The notes below the pieces were generated by a model. That model ran no database searches, was not told the origin of the DNA, and saw only the letters and a list, made by a program, of their open reading frames with translations. The position numbers and the translations under genes are program-made. Of a stretch of DNA of 47,542 bases, positions 33,746-42,791 are shown piece by piece; the first letter of the stretch is position 1; each line of letters starts with the position of its first letter. Source of the stretch: Gemmatimonadota bacterium (GTDB taxonomy: Bacteria > Latescibacterota > UBA2968 > GCA-2709665); assembly GCA_028873695.1 (NCBI GenBank), contig JAPPNU010000001.1, forward strand, positions 1 to 47,542, written 5' to 3'.

Positions 33746-34447
33746 ATGGGAACGAAAATCGAACGCTGGTTCAGAGCGCCCTACGGGATGCCCAATGGCG
33801 TGCAGGCAACCGGCGACGGCATATGGGTGGTCGACCAGGTAACGGATCGCGCGGCACTCCTGGACGTCGCGGATGCGGACGAGTACGGGATGCTGCGGAT
33901 GCGGTTCGAAGTGCCCACCGAGTCGTCCAATACCAGCGGGTTGGCATGGGGCGACGGATCGCTATGGCTGGCGGCCAACGGTCCGGCGGAGAAGTGGAGA
34001 CAGCCCCGGGACACGGACGCGGATTCTGGTGAAGTCCTGCGTGTGGATCCCACGACGGGAATCACGTTGGGGCGATGGCCGCTGCCGGGCGGCGGCGGCA
34101 CGCACGGTCTGGAGTACGATTCGTTCGAGTCCGGGACATTGTGGCTGACCACTTTGAAGGACCAGACGTTGACGCAGGTGCGAATATCGGACTGGACGAT
34201 CCGGCGCGTGTTTCGCCTTCCGTACGGGCGGGCGCACGGCGTTGTTCGCGTTCAGGACGGCGTGTGGGTGGTACACACTTCGGATCGTGTGATCGTAAAA
34301 CTCGATCCGCGCACGGGCGACCAGCTGGATCGCATCCCCATCCCGCCGGCCGATCCGGAGCCGCATGGGCTATCGCGTTACGATGGCGGGTTCCTTTATT
34401 GCGACGCCGCGTCGGGATGGGTGGCAAGAATCCGGGCGGACGCGTAA
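33746..34447 (+). CDS. Beta-propeller (SMP-30/Vgb-like) protein
   Basis: The 233-residue protein is made of repeated four-strand units with the motif G-x-x-W/L-W (GDGIWVVDQVTD, GDGSLWLAANG, SGTLWLTTLKD, QDGVWVVHTSD, GGFLYCDAASG), as in Vgb/SMP-30-like propellers. There are about five units, so it may be a small propeller or a partner that completes one. No signal peptide is present, so it is a cytoplasmic protein. Function could be lactonase-like or binding; the metal ligands of SMP-30 lactonases are not evident to me. It is followed at 37 bp by the BNR-amidase fusion gene, itself beginning with a propeller. Confidence 0.75.
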   Translation: MGTKIERWFRAPYGMPNGVQATGDGIWVVDQVTDRAALLDVADADEYGMLRMRFEVPTESSNTSGLAWGDGSLWLAANGPAEKWRQPRDTDADSGEVLRVDPTTGITLGRWPLPGGGGTHGLEYDSFESGTLWLTTLKDQTLTQVRISDWTIRRVFRLPYGRAHGVVRVQDGVWVVHTSDRVIVKLDPRTGDQLDRIPIPPADPEPHGLSRYDGGFLYCDAASGWVARIRADA

Positions 34448-34484
34448 CGCGGGTTGTTGCGGCGAATCCGCAAGACGGGTGAGT

Positions 34485-37310
34485 ATGATGAAGCACAAGG
34501 CGCTGTCCGTTACGGGATCGACGCGGGGAACCGCGTACACGATGAGCAACAAGATCCTGACCCACGCGGGAAAGACCCACGTGGCGTGGCTGGATCAGAT
34601 CTGCAGAATCTACGTGCGGACCCACCACCACAGGACCAGGCGCTGGGGCCGGCCGGTCTGCGTGGGAACCGGGGACGACAACCACGCCGGGGCGGCTTTT
34701 GCGATGGATTCCCGCGGATACCTGCACCTGGCGTTCGGACCTCATCACAATCCGATCCGTCACGTGGTGAGCAGACGTCCCAATACTTCGACGTCGTGGG
34801 TGGAACAACCCTCGTTCGGAGGAACCACGGCCACCTATCCGAGCCTGGTCTGCGACGCGGAGGATACGCTGCATGCCTGTTACCGCGGGTCGTACGCCGC
34901 GGAACGGCCCTGGTCGCTGGTGTATCAGAAAAAAACCGGCGGCGGCGAATGGACGGACCCGGTCAAGCTCGTGGACCCCGAGGGACCGCCCGCGTACACG
35001 CAATTCGAGAACGCGCTCCACATGGATCGGAGCGGAGCGCTCTACCTTGCCTATCACATCGTGCGGGCGACCGAAGCGGACTACGGCGACACGCGCGGCA
35101 GAGGATTCGGCGTGATGCGTTCTTGCGACGGAGGCGAGAACTGGCAGACCGTGGACGGAACCGCGCTCGAACTCCCCACAACCCCGGCTTCACCCTGCGT
35201 CATCGAATTCGACGAAGGTCTCGACGTCCGGATGGGCAACGTCGCAACCGGCGGCAGGGGTACGCTCTGCTTCACGCTGAATCGCCGCGAGAACGGCGCG
35301 GCGGAGACGTTCGTCTACACCAGGAGAAAGAACGACTGGCGCGTGGTCTCGCTGATGCCCCGGGCGGAGGAGCTGTTCGGCGACTGTGAGATGTCGGACG
35401 TGTGCGCGCTCAGCATCGCGGACGACGGCGTCATCTATGCGGCGGGTCCGGTTTGCCGGCGCGGCGGCGACTGGGCGGATTCCACCAACGAGATTGCGCT
35501 GTTTACGTCACGGGACGGCGGGGAGACGTTTTCGGGCTACCGGATATCGACCGACGAACCGGACGTATCCAACTGGTTGCCGGCCCTCGAGCGGCATACG
35601 GGTCACAACCGGGTGGACGTACCGCGTCTGGTCTATACGCACGGACACGCCGGCGAGGGATGCAGCCCGGATATCGATACGGAGATCCGGTACGTCTCGC
35701 TCAATGGCATCGCGGAGGCGGAAGCGGGCGTGGCAGACGCCCGGGTCGCTGGCTCGGAGCAGTTGAGCGGAATCCGCTTTACGGACGAACAGCGCGGGAA
35801 GATGAGGCGGGACGTGGAGCAATACCGTCTCCGCTATCGGGAACTTCGCGAGGTGGACGTGGGCTACGACGTGAGCCCGGCCTCGATATTCCTGCCCGGC
35901 GTGAAGCCGCCCCCGTCCGGAGAACGGCGAGCGTTCAGATTGACCGCTTCCTCGGTCGAGCGACCGGAGTCCCGGGAGGACCTGGCCTTTCTGCCGGTGA
36001 GTGCGCTCGCCCGCCTGGTGGAAACGCGGCAGGTGTCTCCCACGGAAATCACCCGGCTGTACCTGGACCGGCTGGACGCGTACGGGGAAGCTTTGCATTG
36101 CGTGGTGTCGCTCACCGAAGACCTGGCGATGGCGCAGGCGAAGGCCGCGGAAGCGGAGATCATGGCCGGCAGATACAGGGGGCCGCTGCACGGGATTCCC
36201 TGGGGCGCGAAGGACCTGCTGGCCACAAAGGGAATCCGGACCACGTGGGGCGCCACCCCCTTCAGGGAACAAACGGGTGAAACCGACGCGGCCGTCGTGG
36301 AGCGGCTTCGGGACGCGGGCGCGGTTCTCGTGGCCAAACTCTCAACGGGAGCCCTCGCCAACGGACCGCACTGGTTTGGCGGAATGACCCGGAACCCCTG
36401 GAATACGGAAACCGGCTCGAGCGGGTCCTCGGCCGGCCCCGGCGCGGCCACCGCCGCGGGCCTCGTCGGCTTCAGCATCGGATCGGAAACGCTGGGCTCC
36501 ATCGTGGGTCCGAGCCACACCTGCGGCGTGACGGGGCTGCGGCCGACCTATGGCCGTGTGAGCCGATACGGCGCGATGGCGCTTGCGTGGACCATGGATA
36601 AACTCGGCCCCATGTGCCGCGGGGTAGAAGATTGCGCGGCCGTCTTCAGCGCGATCCACGGGCCGGACGGGAGAGACCGATCCGTGGTGGACGCGCCGTT
36701 CAACTGGCCCGCTGCGCCGGACGCGAAGGGGCTCCGAATCGGTTATATCAAACCTGAATTCGATGCAATCGCGTCGTCCTGCGACCGAGCCGTCTACCAG
36801 GAGGCGTTTTGCAGGTTTGAGGAACTGGGACTTCGTGTAGAGCCGGTGACGCTTCCGGCGTGTCCGCACGGCGCGGTGTCGATGATGCTGTGCGTGGAAG
36901 CGGCGGCCGCGTTCGACAGTGCGACGCGGGCAGGCGAACTGGACGCCATGATCGATGCGGACAAGAGTTCCTGGCCCACGGTATTCCGCAGCTTTCGGAT
37001 GGTGCCGGCGGTCGAATATCTGCGGGCGCAACAGGTGCGTTCCCTCATGATTCGCGACATGGAGGAGCTGATGGGGAATTGGGACGTGCTTCTGGCGCCC
37101 GGCAGAGCCGGGGCGAGTCTCGCCACAACCAATCTCACCGGACATCCGGCCCTGACGCTGAAGTGCGGTTTCGCGGACGGGATGCCCCTGGGATTGACGC
37201 TGATCGGAAACCTCTACGACGAAGCGACCGTTCTGGCCGCCGGCCTGGCATACGAGCAGGCGACGGAATGGCACAATCGACATCCGCATATCCTCTCCGC
37301 TTTACCTTAA
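34485..37310 (+). CDS. Fusion of a BNR/sialidase-like beta-propeller with an amidase-signature enzyme
   Basis: From the ATG at 34485 the product has 941 residues. Residues 1-405 form a BNR_4-like propeller with two Asp boxes (SCDGGENW, 213-220; SRDGGETF, 342-349) and repeats such as AGAAFAMDSRGYLHLAF. Residues 435-490 are a linker of the type found before some amidases (RRDVEQYRLRYRELREVDVGYDVSPA). Residues 500-941 are an amidase-signature domain with the Ser-cisSer-Lys triad: Lys576 in GAKDLL, Ser649 in GSSGSSAG and nucleophile Ser672 in GSETLGSIV. The amidase would hydrolyse an amide, and the propeller may bind or cleave a glycan-like ligand. No signal peptide. The two parts are usually separate proteins as far as I know. 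I see no disruption at the joint. Confidence 0.85.
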   Translation: MMKHKALSVTGSTRGTAYTMSNKILTHAGKTHVAWLDQICRIYVRTHHHRTRRWGRPVCVGTGDDNHAGAAFAMDSRGYLHLAFGPHHNPIRHVVSRRPNTSTSWVEQPSFGGTTATYPSLVCDAEDTLHACYRGSYAAERPWSLVYQKKTGGGEWTDPVKLVDPEGPPAYTQFENALHMDRSGALYLAYHIVRATEADYGDTRGRGFGVMRSCDGGENWQTVDGTALELPTTPASPCVIEFDEGLDVRMGNVATGGRGTLCFTLNRRENGAAETFVYTRRKNDWRVVSLMPRAEELFGDCEMSDVCALSIADDGVIYAAGPVCRRGGDWADSTNEIALFTSRDGGETFSGYRISTDEPDVSNWLPALERHTGHNRVDVPRLVYTHGHAGEGCSPDIDTEIRYVSLNGIAEAEAGVADARVAGSEQLSGIRFTDEQRGKMRRDVEQYRLRYRELREVDVGYDVSPASIFLPGVKPPPSGERRAFRLTASSVERPESREDLAFLPVSALARLVETRQVSPTEITRLYLDRLDAYGEALHCVVSLTEDLAMAQAKAAEAEIMAGRYRGPLHGIPWGAKDLLATKGIRTTWGATPFREQTGETDAAVVERLRDAGAVLVAKLSTGALANGPHWFGGMTRNPWNTETGSSGSSAGPGAATAAGLVGFSIGSETLGSIVGPSHTCGVTGLRPTYGRVSRYGAMALAWTMDKLGPMCRGVEDCAAVFSAIHGPDGRDRSVVDAPFNWPAAPDAKGLRIGYIKPEFDAIASSCDRAVYQEAFCRFEELGLRVEPVTLPACPHGAVSMMLCVEAAAAFDSATRAGELDAMIDADKSSWPTVFRSFRMVPAVEYLRAQQVRSLMIRDMEELMGNWDVLLAPGRAGASLATTNLTGHPALTLKCGFADGMPLGLTLIGNLYDEATVLAAGLAYEQATEWHNRHPHILSALP

Positions 37311-37469
37311 TGCTAAAAAAGGCAACGGCAAGACTTACCACAAAAAGCACAAAAGACACAAAAGTACAGGTACTGAACGGGATGTGTTGTAACGCCGTGA
37401 TCCGGCCGATATCGGTTCACAGTGGCGATGGATGTTTGACGACAATTCCAATCATTGGAGGTCTGACAG
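37311..37469. other. Intergenic gap with an A-rich CACAAAAG-type word repeat
   Basis: Between the amidase fusion and the aldo/keto reductase, bases 37336-37365 read as imperfect 9-bp words (CACAAAAAG, CACAAAAGA, CACAAAAG). No gene is supported. TTGGAGG near 37457 is the ribosome-binding site for the next gene. Confidence 0.6.
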
Positions 37470-38549
37470 ATGGCAGAGGAATTCAGAGGCATGCCGTGCC
37501 GGCGGGTTGGGAACTCCGGTCTGTTCGTGTCCGTTGTGGGGCTGGGCATGTGGAAGTGGGGCGACCCCGTGTACGACGGGTCCCGCATTGGAGATCATGA
37601 GGGCTTCGAGGTCCTGGACCGTTCTCTCGAACTGGGTGTCTTTCACTGGGATACGGCGTGCTCCTACAACCTGGCATCGGGAAACTCGGAACGCCTGCTC
37701 GGCCGATATTTCGCCTCTCGCCCACGGTCGGTCAGGGAACAGGTGGTGATGGCAACCAAGATTCACAACCCGGTGCGCCCGGAACACGCCATGGATGCCG
37801 ATTTTACGCCCAATCAGCTCGGCGCCTCCCGGACGTACATCCATTTCGGCGTGGACAAGTGTCTGGAGCGGATGCAGACGGACTATATCGACCTGCTCTA
37901 CCTGCACCAGAGCGGGACCGACGACGAGGGAGATTACCGCGTACCCATCGAGGAAACCTGGGGCGCGTTCGACGATCTCGTCACGCAGGGAAAGGTGCGT
38001 TATCTGGCCGTATCCAATCATTCGGCAAAGCAGATGGCCAACGTGGCCGCGACGCTGGAAAAGGTGGGCAAGGACGTCTCCCGAAGGATCGTGGCCGTGC
38101 AGAACCGGTACAATCTCGTGCAGCAGGATGCGCTGGCGTCCGAGGCGGGCGGCAGGGCTGCGGACTTCCTTAAGGCGGCTGCCAGGGCCGAAGTGGGCGT
38201 GATACCCTATTATCCGCTTGCGAGCGGCCTGCTTACGGGCAGGTACCGCAAGGGCAGGCTGGACGACGCGAGTGGACGGATTATAGACGACGGCGACCAG
38301 GCCGAGTTTTTGACGGAACCCTACCTGAAGGCCGTTGAAGGGCTGCTCGCGGTTGCTGAAGCGAAGGGGATTTCCCTGGCCCAACTCGCCATCGCGTGGC
38401 TGCTGGCCAACGAGCAGGTGCCGTCCGTAATCGCCGGCGTAACGGCGTTGAGGCATCTGGAGGACAACGTGAAAGCGGCCGGCGTGCAACTGACGGACGA
38501 CGAGATGGCGCGAATCGACGAGACCGTCGATGCTGCGCTCGCGGGGTAA
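37470..38549 (+). CDS. Aldo/keto reductase
   Basis: The 359-residue TIM-barrel oxidoreductase has the AKR catalytic tetrad: Asp in HWDTACSYN, Tyr in the same segment, Lys in VVMATKIHN and His in LLYLHQSGTD. Family features follow: GKVRYLAVSNHSAKQM, VQNRYNLVQQDA, YYPLASGLLTGRY and PSVIAGVTALRHLEDNVKA, the NADPH-binding end. It reduces aldehydes or ketones of sugars or related compounds using NADPH. GGAGG lies 8 bp before the ATG. It is likely part of the same catabolic run as the Gfo/Idh/MocA enzyme. Confidence 0.92.
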   Translation: MAEEFRGMPCRRVGNSGLFVSVVGLGMWKWGDPVYDGSRIGDHEGFEVLDRSLELGVFHWDTACSYNLASGNSERLLGRYFASRPRSVREQVVMATKIHNPVRPEHAMDADFTPNQLGASRTYIHFGVDKCLERMQTDYIDLLYLHQSGTDDEGDYRVPIEETWGAFDDLVTQGKVRYLAVSNHSAKQMANVAATLEKVGKDVSRRIVAVQNRYNLVQQDALASEAGGRAADFLKAAARAEVGVIPYYPLASGLLTGRYRKGRLDDASGRIIDDGDQAEFLTEPYLKAVEGLLAVAEAKGISLAQLAIAWLLANEQVPSVIAGVTALRHLEDNVKAAGVQLTDDEMARIDETVDAALAG

Positions 38550-38606
38550 CCTGATCGCGACAACGGATCCTTTCTGAATTCGACCAGTACAGGTTGGGAC
38601 CCACGC

Positions 38607-39467
38607 ATGCTCGTTGAACGGATTGTAACCTACGGGCGGATGATCAAGTTTTCGCACAGCGTGTTCGCCCTGCCGTTTGCGTTCAGCGGCGCGGCGCTGG
38701 CGGCTCTGGAGTTTGACGTCAGCCCGACCCAGGTGTTCTGGATCGCCGTGGCGATGGTCGGCGCAAGAAGCGCCGCGATGGGGTTCAACCGGCTGGTGGA
38801 CCGGGACACGGACGCGGCGAATCCCAGGACCGCCGCGCGTGAGTTACCGAGCGGACGGATCTCGCCGGGCGCCGTGCGCGGGTTGATCGCGATTTCGTCC
38901 GCGGCGCTTATACTGGCGGCGTGGAAACTGAACCCGCTGTGTTTCGCGCTGTCGCCGGTGGCCCTGTGCATTGTGTTTTTCTATTCATACACCAAACGAT
39001 TCACGTGGACCACTCAGTTCTTTCTCGGTCTTGCGCTGTCGGTTGCCCCGATCGGCGCCTGGATTGCGATTACCGGAAGCCTGGACCCGGAGATCCTGCT
39101 TCTGGCCAGCGCCGTGTTGGCGTGGGTTTCCGGATTCGATATCATCTATGCCTGCCAGGACCTGGCGTTTGACCGCGGCCACGGGATCTATTCGATCCCG
39201 CAGCGCTTCGGCGCGCGCGGCGGGCTGGTCGTCGCGAGGGTATTGCACGCGGTTTCGTTTCTTCTAATGGCGATGGTGGGCGTGCGTTTTGGACTGGGCG
39301 TCGTTTACGCGATCGGGTTGGCTGTCGTCGGCGGATTGATTATCTACGAGCACTCGCTGGTGAAGCCGGATGATTTTTCGAAACTGGGCGTCGCGTTCAT
39401 GAACGTGAATGCCGCGATAAGCACGGTCTATTTCGCCTTTACACTCGGAGACGTGCTGTGGCGGTAA
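38607..39467 (+). CDS. UbiA-family prenyltransferase, probably menaquinone pathway (MqnP-like)
   Basis: The 286-residue integral membrane protein has about eight hydrophobic segments and the two Asp-rich motifs of UbiA enzymes: NRLVDRDTDAANPRT (first, binding the prenyl diphosphate through Mg2+) and DIIYACQDLAFDR (second). The LPSGRIS segment is also characteristic. It attaches a prenyl chain to an aromatic acid. The neighbouring UbiX gene, which starts 10 bp before this stop codon, favours a role in futalosine-type menaquinone synthesis, where UbiA-, UbiX- and UbiD-like proteins work together; ubiquinone synthesis would be less expected in this kind of bacterium. The exact acceptor is inferred. 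Confidence 0.85.
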   Translation: MLVERIVTYGRMIKFSHSVFALPFAFSGAALAALEFDVSPTQVFWIAVAMVGARSAAMGFNRLVDRDTDAANPRTAARELPSGRISPGAVRGLIAISSAALILAAWKLNPLCFALSPVALCIVFFYSYTKRFTWTTQFFLGLALSVAPIGAWIAITGSLDPEILLLASAVLAWVSGFDIIYACQDLAFDRGHGIYSIPQRFGARGGLVVARVLHAVSFLLMAMVGVRFGLGVVYAIGLAVVGGLIIYEHSLVKPDDFSKLGVAFMNVNAAISTVYFAFTLGDVLWR

Positions 39468-40066
39468 ACCGTATCGCGGTTGCGGTTACCGGCGCCAGTG
39501 GGGCGATCTATGCGTTGCGCACCCTGCGCGCGCTGCTGATGAACGGCGACGAGGTGCATCTCATCGTATCCGGGTTCGGGTGGATGCTGCTCAGAGAAGA
39601 AGGCGGATTCGAGGGAAAACAGTCCGAACTGGGGGACTTCCTTGCCGATCGATATGGCGCCGCTGTTTCGAACGGGCGCGTGATCGTTCACCAGATCGGC
39701 AATATGGCGGCGCCCGTCGCGAGCGGGTCCGTGGGCCTGCGCGGCATGGTTGTCGTGCCGTGTTCAATGAAATACCTGGCGAATATCGCCCACGGCGCAT
39801 CCGGAAACCTGATCGAACGGGCGGCGGACGTCACGCTCAAGGAGCGGCGTCCGCTGATCCTGGTTCCGCGTGAAACGCCGATGAACCTGATCCACCTCCG
39901 CAACATGACCGCCGCCGCGGAAGCGGGGGCCGCCATCGTGCCGGCCATGCCGGCGTTCTACCAGAAGCCCGAGACCTTTGACGACCTGGCGGATTTCGTC
40001 GCCGGGCGGATCCTGAATCTGCTGGGCATCGACCACGACCTCTTTCCGCCCTGGACCGGGACTTGA
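39458..40066 (+). CDS. ubiX: UbiX-type flavin prenyltransferase
   Basis: The enzyme prenylates FMN to make the cofactor of UbiD decarboxylases. The 202-residue flavoprotein has RIAVAVTGASGAIYALRTLRAL (FMN site), VVVPCSMKYLANIAHGASGNLIERAADVTLKERRPLILVPRETPMNLIHLRNM, the highly conserved core, and PAMPAFYQKPETFDDLADF. The start is GTG at 39458, overlapping the prenyltransferase gene by 10 bp, so the two are co-translated. No ubiD is in the window. Confidence 0.94.
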   Translation: MAVNRIAVAVTGASGAIYALRTLRALLMNGDEVHLIVSGFGWMLLREEGGFEGKQSELGDFLADRYGAAVSNGRVIVHQIGNMAAPVASGSVGLRGMVVVPCSMKYLANIAHGASGNLIERAADVTLKERRPLILVPRETPMNLIHLRNMTAAAEAGAAIVPAMPAFYQKPETFDDLADFVAGRILNLLGIDHDLFPPWTGT

Positions 40067-40098
40067 CGACTCGTCGGCAGCGGCGTGGAGACGATCGA

Positions 40099-41397
40099 AT
40101 GAACACCGACCTGAGACATCATATAGAGAACACCGCACTGGTCGACACGCACGAGCACCTGCGGAAAGAACCGGAATGGGTGAACGACGGCCCGGACATT
40201 CTGCAGGACCTGTTCGGAAATTACGTCCCGGCCGATCTTCACACGGCCGGCGCGCCTCCTGCCGCCATGAAGCGGCTGATGGATGGATCGGACGCAGACG
40301 TCGCCGGGCGATTCGAGGGCATCCGGGAAGCCTGGGAGGCGACGCAGTTTACCGGATACGGGGAAGCGGTACGGCTGATCGCCAAACATGTGTACGGCAT
40401 CGACCACCTTAACGCCGACGCCATAGCGGCCGCGCAGGATAAGACACACGCACTGAGGCAACCCGGTAAGCGACTTCGCCTGCTTCGCGATGCGGCCAAC
40501 CTGGACCACGTTCAGACGGACGACTTCCAGTGGGCTTGCCTCCCAGATCCGTCCGGTCCCGATTTTTTCCTCTATGATCTATCCTGGGCGGGATTCTGCA
40601 ACGGGCAGATCGATATGGAGCAGATTCACGCTGAGACGAACGTCGAGGTGACGGGGCTCGACTCCCTCAGGCGGGCGATGGAGGGCATCTTTTCGAAATA
40701 CGCCGGCTGCGCGATCGCGGTGAAGGCGCAGCACGCGTACAACCGCACATTGAGCTGGACCGAACGGAACGACGCGGACGCGGCCCGCGCGCTCGAACGG
40801 ATTCTGCGGGGGCCTGACGACGAGGTCCCGGAACAGACGCGGCTCTGCCTGGGAGACTGGTGCTGGGCGCGCGGCCTGGAACTCTCGATCGAACACAATC
40901 TGCCGTTCAAGATCCACACGGGATACTACGCGGGGAACGACCGCATGCCGGTAAGCCGGATCGCCGCCGGGAATATGTGCGCGCTGTTCGCACGTTATCC
41001 CGATGCCCGTTTCGTCCTGATGCACATCGCCTATCCGTATAGCGACGAACTCGTTGCTTTAGCCAAGCACTACCGCAATATCTGGGTGGATCTCTGCTGG
41101 GCGTGGAGCATCGACCCGTACAGCTCCAGAGACTTTCTGCGCCGTTTCCTGCATGCCGTCCCCGCCAACAAGCTGTTTGCGTTCGGGGGCGACACCGGAT
41201 GGCCGACGGGCGCGCTCGCGTATTCCATTCAGGCGCGAAATGAAATTGGCCGCGCGCTGGAAGCAGAGATCGCGGACGGGTATATGAACGAAAAACAGGC
41301 CATCGACGTTGCGACCCGCATCATGCGTGCGAACCAGTATGCCTGTTTCGATATCTCCGGAACGCGAGCGAATATACACGCCGCCGCAGGGACGTAG
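40099..41397 (+). CDS. Metal-dependent amidohydrolase (TIM-barrel)
   Basis: The 432-residue protein has amidohydrolase-superfamily metal motifs: ALVDTHEHL (HxH-type on strand 1), PFKIHTGYYAGN (His), FVLMHIAYPYSDEL (His) and FGGDTGWP (Asp on the last strand). The build is like the amidohydrolase_2/uronate-isomerase-like group and includes an N-terminal segment with VNDGPDILQDLFGNYV. The substrate is unknown; these enzymes hydrolyse, decarboxylate or isomerise carboxylated compounds. The ATG at 40099 follows GGAGACGATCGA. It is the last gene of the plus-strand run, 32 bp after ubiX, and a strong terminator follows at 41443. Confidence 0.82.
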   Translation: MNTDLRHHIENTALVDTHEHLRKEPEWVNDGPDILQDLFGNYVPADLHTAGAPPAAMKRLMDGSDADVAGRFEGIREAWEATQFTGYGEAVRLIAKHVYGIDHLNADAIAAAQDKTHALRQPGKRLRLLRDAANLDHVQTDDFQWACLPDPSGPDFFLYDLSWAGFCNGQIDMEQIHAETNVEVTGLDSLRRAMEGIFSKYAGCAIAVKAQHAYNRTLSWTERNDADAARALERILRGPDDEVPEQTRLCLGDWCWARGLELSIEHNLPFKIHTGYYAGNDRMPVSRIAAGNMCALFARYPDARFVLMHIAYPYSDELVALAKHYRNIWVDLCWAWSIDPYSSRDFLRRFLHAVPANKLFAFGGDTGWPTGALAYSIQARNEIGRALEAEIADGYMNEKQAIDVATRIMRANQYACFDISGTRANIHAAAGT

Positions 41398-41440
41398 CTC
41401 CAAATGGACGACGCGCATTCGTCTCTTCAGTTGAACGGCA

Positions 41441-41477
41441 AAAGCCGCCGGTTGCAGGCAACCGGCGGCTGTTTTTG
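41441..41477. terminator. Strong, probably bidirectional terminator
   Basis: An 11-bp perfect stem AGCCGCCGGTT / AACCGGCGGCT (41443-41453 with 41460-41470) has a 6-nt loop and TTTTT on the plus strand; AAAA before the stem gives TTTT on the other strand. It separates the amidohydrolase gene from the convergent FadL-like gene. Confidence 0.92.
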
Positions 41478-41507
41478 TGGCTGATCAATCTGTTTCAATA
41501 ATCCGCG

Positions 41508-42791
41508 CTACCAGTTGGCTTCAGCGTCGAAATTCACGCGCATGGAAACCAGTGCGCGTACGGTGCGCACCCTGTCCTGGCGATTCCCTTCCGTCTGTGT
41601 GTACCCGCCGATCACGGCGGCAAGGTCCAGCGCAAAATACCGGTCCAGCTCGGCGCCGATCCCCAGCGTCCACGCGTCCCGGTCCGTCTCGATGCGCACC
41701 TCCGGTACCGGACCGCCTCCCACGTATTGAACAGGGTCCCTATAATATCCGCCCCTGACGGCCACACCCCGGCCGGGTATGGCGTACTCGCCGCCCAGAT
41801 GGACGCGTACCGCACTTCGGTATTGCCGGCGGAAATCGTCGACGTACGGCGTGATATTCCGGGCCAGGACGCTGTAGGTTGCTTCCTGCAAATCCCCATA
41901 GTGCAGGTCGCCGCTCAACGTCAAGCCCTTCGAGGACCATCCAAGACCGAATCCCAGTGAAACCGGCTGCCGTATCTCATATCTGTCCGCGTAGTTGTCG
42001 CGTGGATAGAACTCCTTGCGATCGTCGAACGTATCTTCGAATTCATCAGCCAGCTCAGCCGAAACTTTAATCGGGGTGGCCGCGGAAACCGTGAAGCCAA
42101 GCCGAAAACCGGACGGATGCCAGTAGCGGATGCCGCCCTGAAGGCCCAACGCGGAGAAGCTGTCGTCGGATTCGAAACGCTGGAAGATGCGAACCGTATC
42201 CACGTGGACCTGCCGGACGTCGTCAAGCGTCAGTTCCTGCATGAACCGGTTGGTTCCGCGCCATCTGTAAAACGATACCCCCGCGGACAGGCGCGGCGCC
42301 AGGTCGATGGCAGCGCCCATCGTCCAGGCGCCGAAGGTACCCCTGTCTTCCGAGAAACCCGACTTGTCGAATTCGGCGACTTCATCGTACGCGTCGATGC
42401 GCAATCCGCCGTCGAAGTGCCGGACGCGCCCGAATCCCCCCGCAACAACCAGGCTTCCCCGATAGACCGGAATGGGGTAGACGATACCTCCCGTTGCGAA
42501 GCGCGTGCTGTTTAGTACAAACGCCGACGTCTGGCTGAAGAACTGCGACTCGTTCCGATAGCGGTCGTGGGACATCCCCCAGGAGACGGACCCCTGCCGG
42601 GCACGCGCCAATCCTGCCGGGTTCCAGAAGAGACCGGAGAAGTCATCCGATACCGTGACGTACGCGCCCCCCATCCCCATCGCACGCGCGCCGATTCCGG
42701 AAAACCCGTCCAGCGCGACCTCCTGCGCGCAAAGGGCTGCCGTCCAGGCGCATATCGCCAGCGTCGAAACCATGGGAAGGGCCTGCTTCAT
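41508..42791 (-). CDS. FadL/PorV-like outer-membrane beta-barrel protein
   Basis: The 427-residue protein has a signal peptide (MKQALPMVSTLAICAWTAALCAQE) followed by the OmpP1/FadL/PorV opening GFSGIGARAMGMGGAYVTVSDDFSGLFWNPAGLARA, then many amphipathic beta-strands to the end (SLGFGLGWSSKGLTLSGDLHYG, VRVHLGGEYAIPGRGVAVRGGYY, DLAAVIGGYTQ, RTVRALVSMRVNFDAEANW). FadL-type barrels import hydrophobic compounds; PorV relatives serve in protein export. The last residue is Trp, an acceptable aromatic C-terminus for barrel assembly. The ATG overlaps the stop of the lipoprotein gene by 4 bp (ATGA), indicating a two-gene operon. Confidence 0.85.
   Translation of the reverse strand: MKQALPMVSTLAICAWTAALCAQEVALDGFSGIGARAMGMGGAYVTVSDDFSGLFWNPAGLARARQGSVSWGMSHDRYRNESQFFSQTSAFVLNSTRFATGGIVYPIPVYRGSLVVAGGFGRVRHFDGGLRIDAYDEVAEFDKSGFSEDRGTFGAWTMGAAIDLAPRLSAGVSFYRWRGTNRFMQELTLDDVRQVHVDTVRIFQRFESDDSFSALGLQGGIRYWHPSGFRLGFTVSAATPIKVSAELADEFEDTFDDRKEFYPRDNYADRYEIRQPVSLGFGLGWSSKGLTLSGDLHYGDLQEATYSVLARNITPYVDDFRRQYRSAVRVHLGGEYAIPGRGVAVRGGYYRDPVQYVGGGPVPEVRIETDRDAWTLGIGAELDRYFALDLAAVIGGYTQTEGNRQDRVRTVRALVSMRVNFDAEANW

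Noticed and set aside
36860..37600. 246-codon plus-strand frame overlapping the end of the amidase fusion and the next gene
   Set aside because: It is out of frame with two well-supported genes and its product shows no domain.
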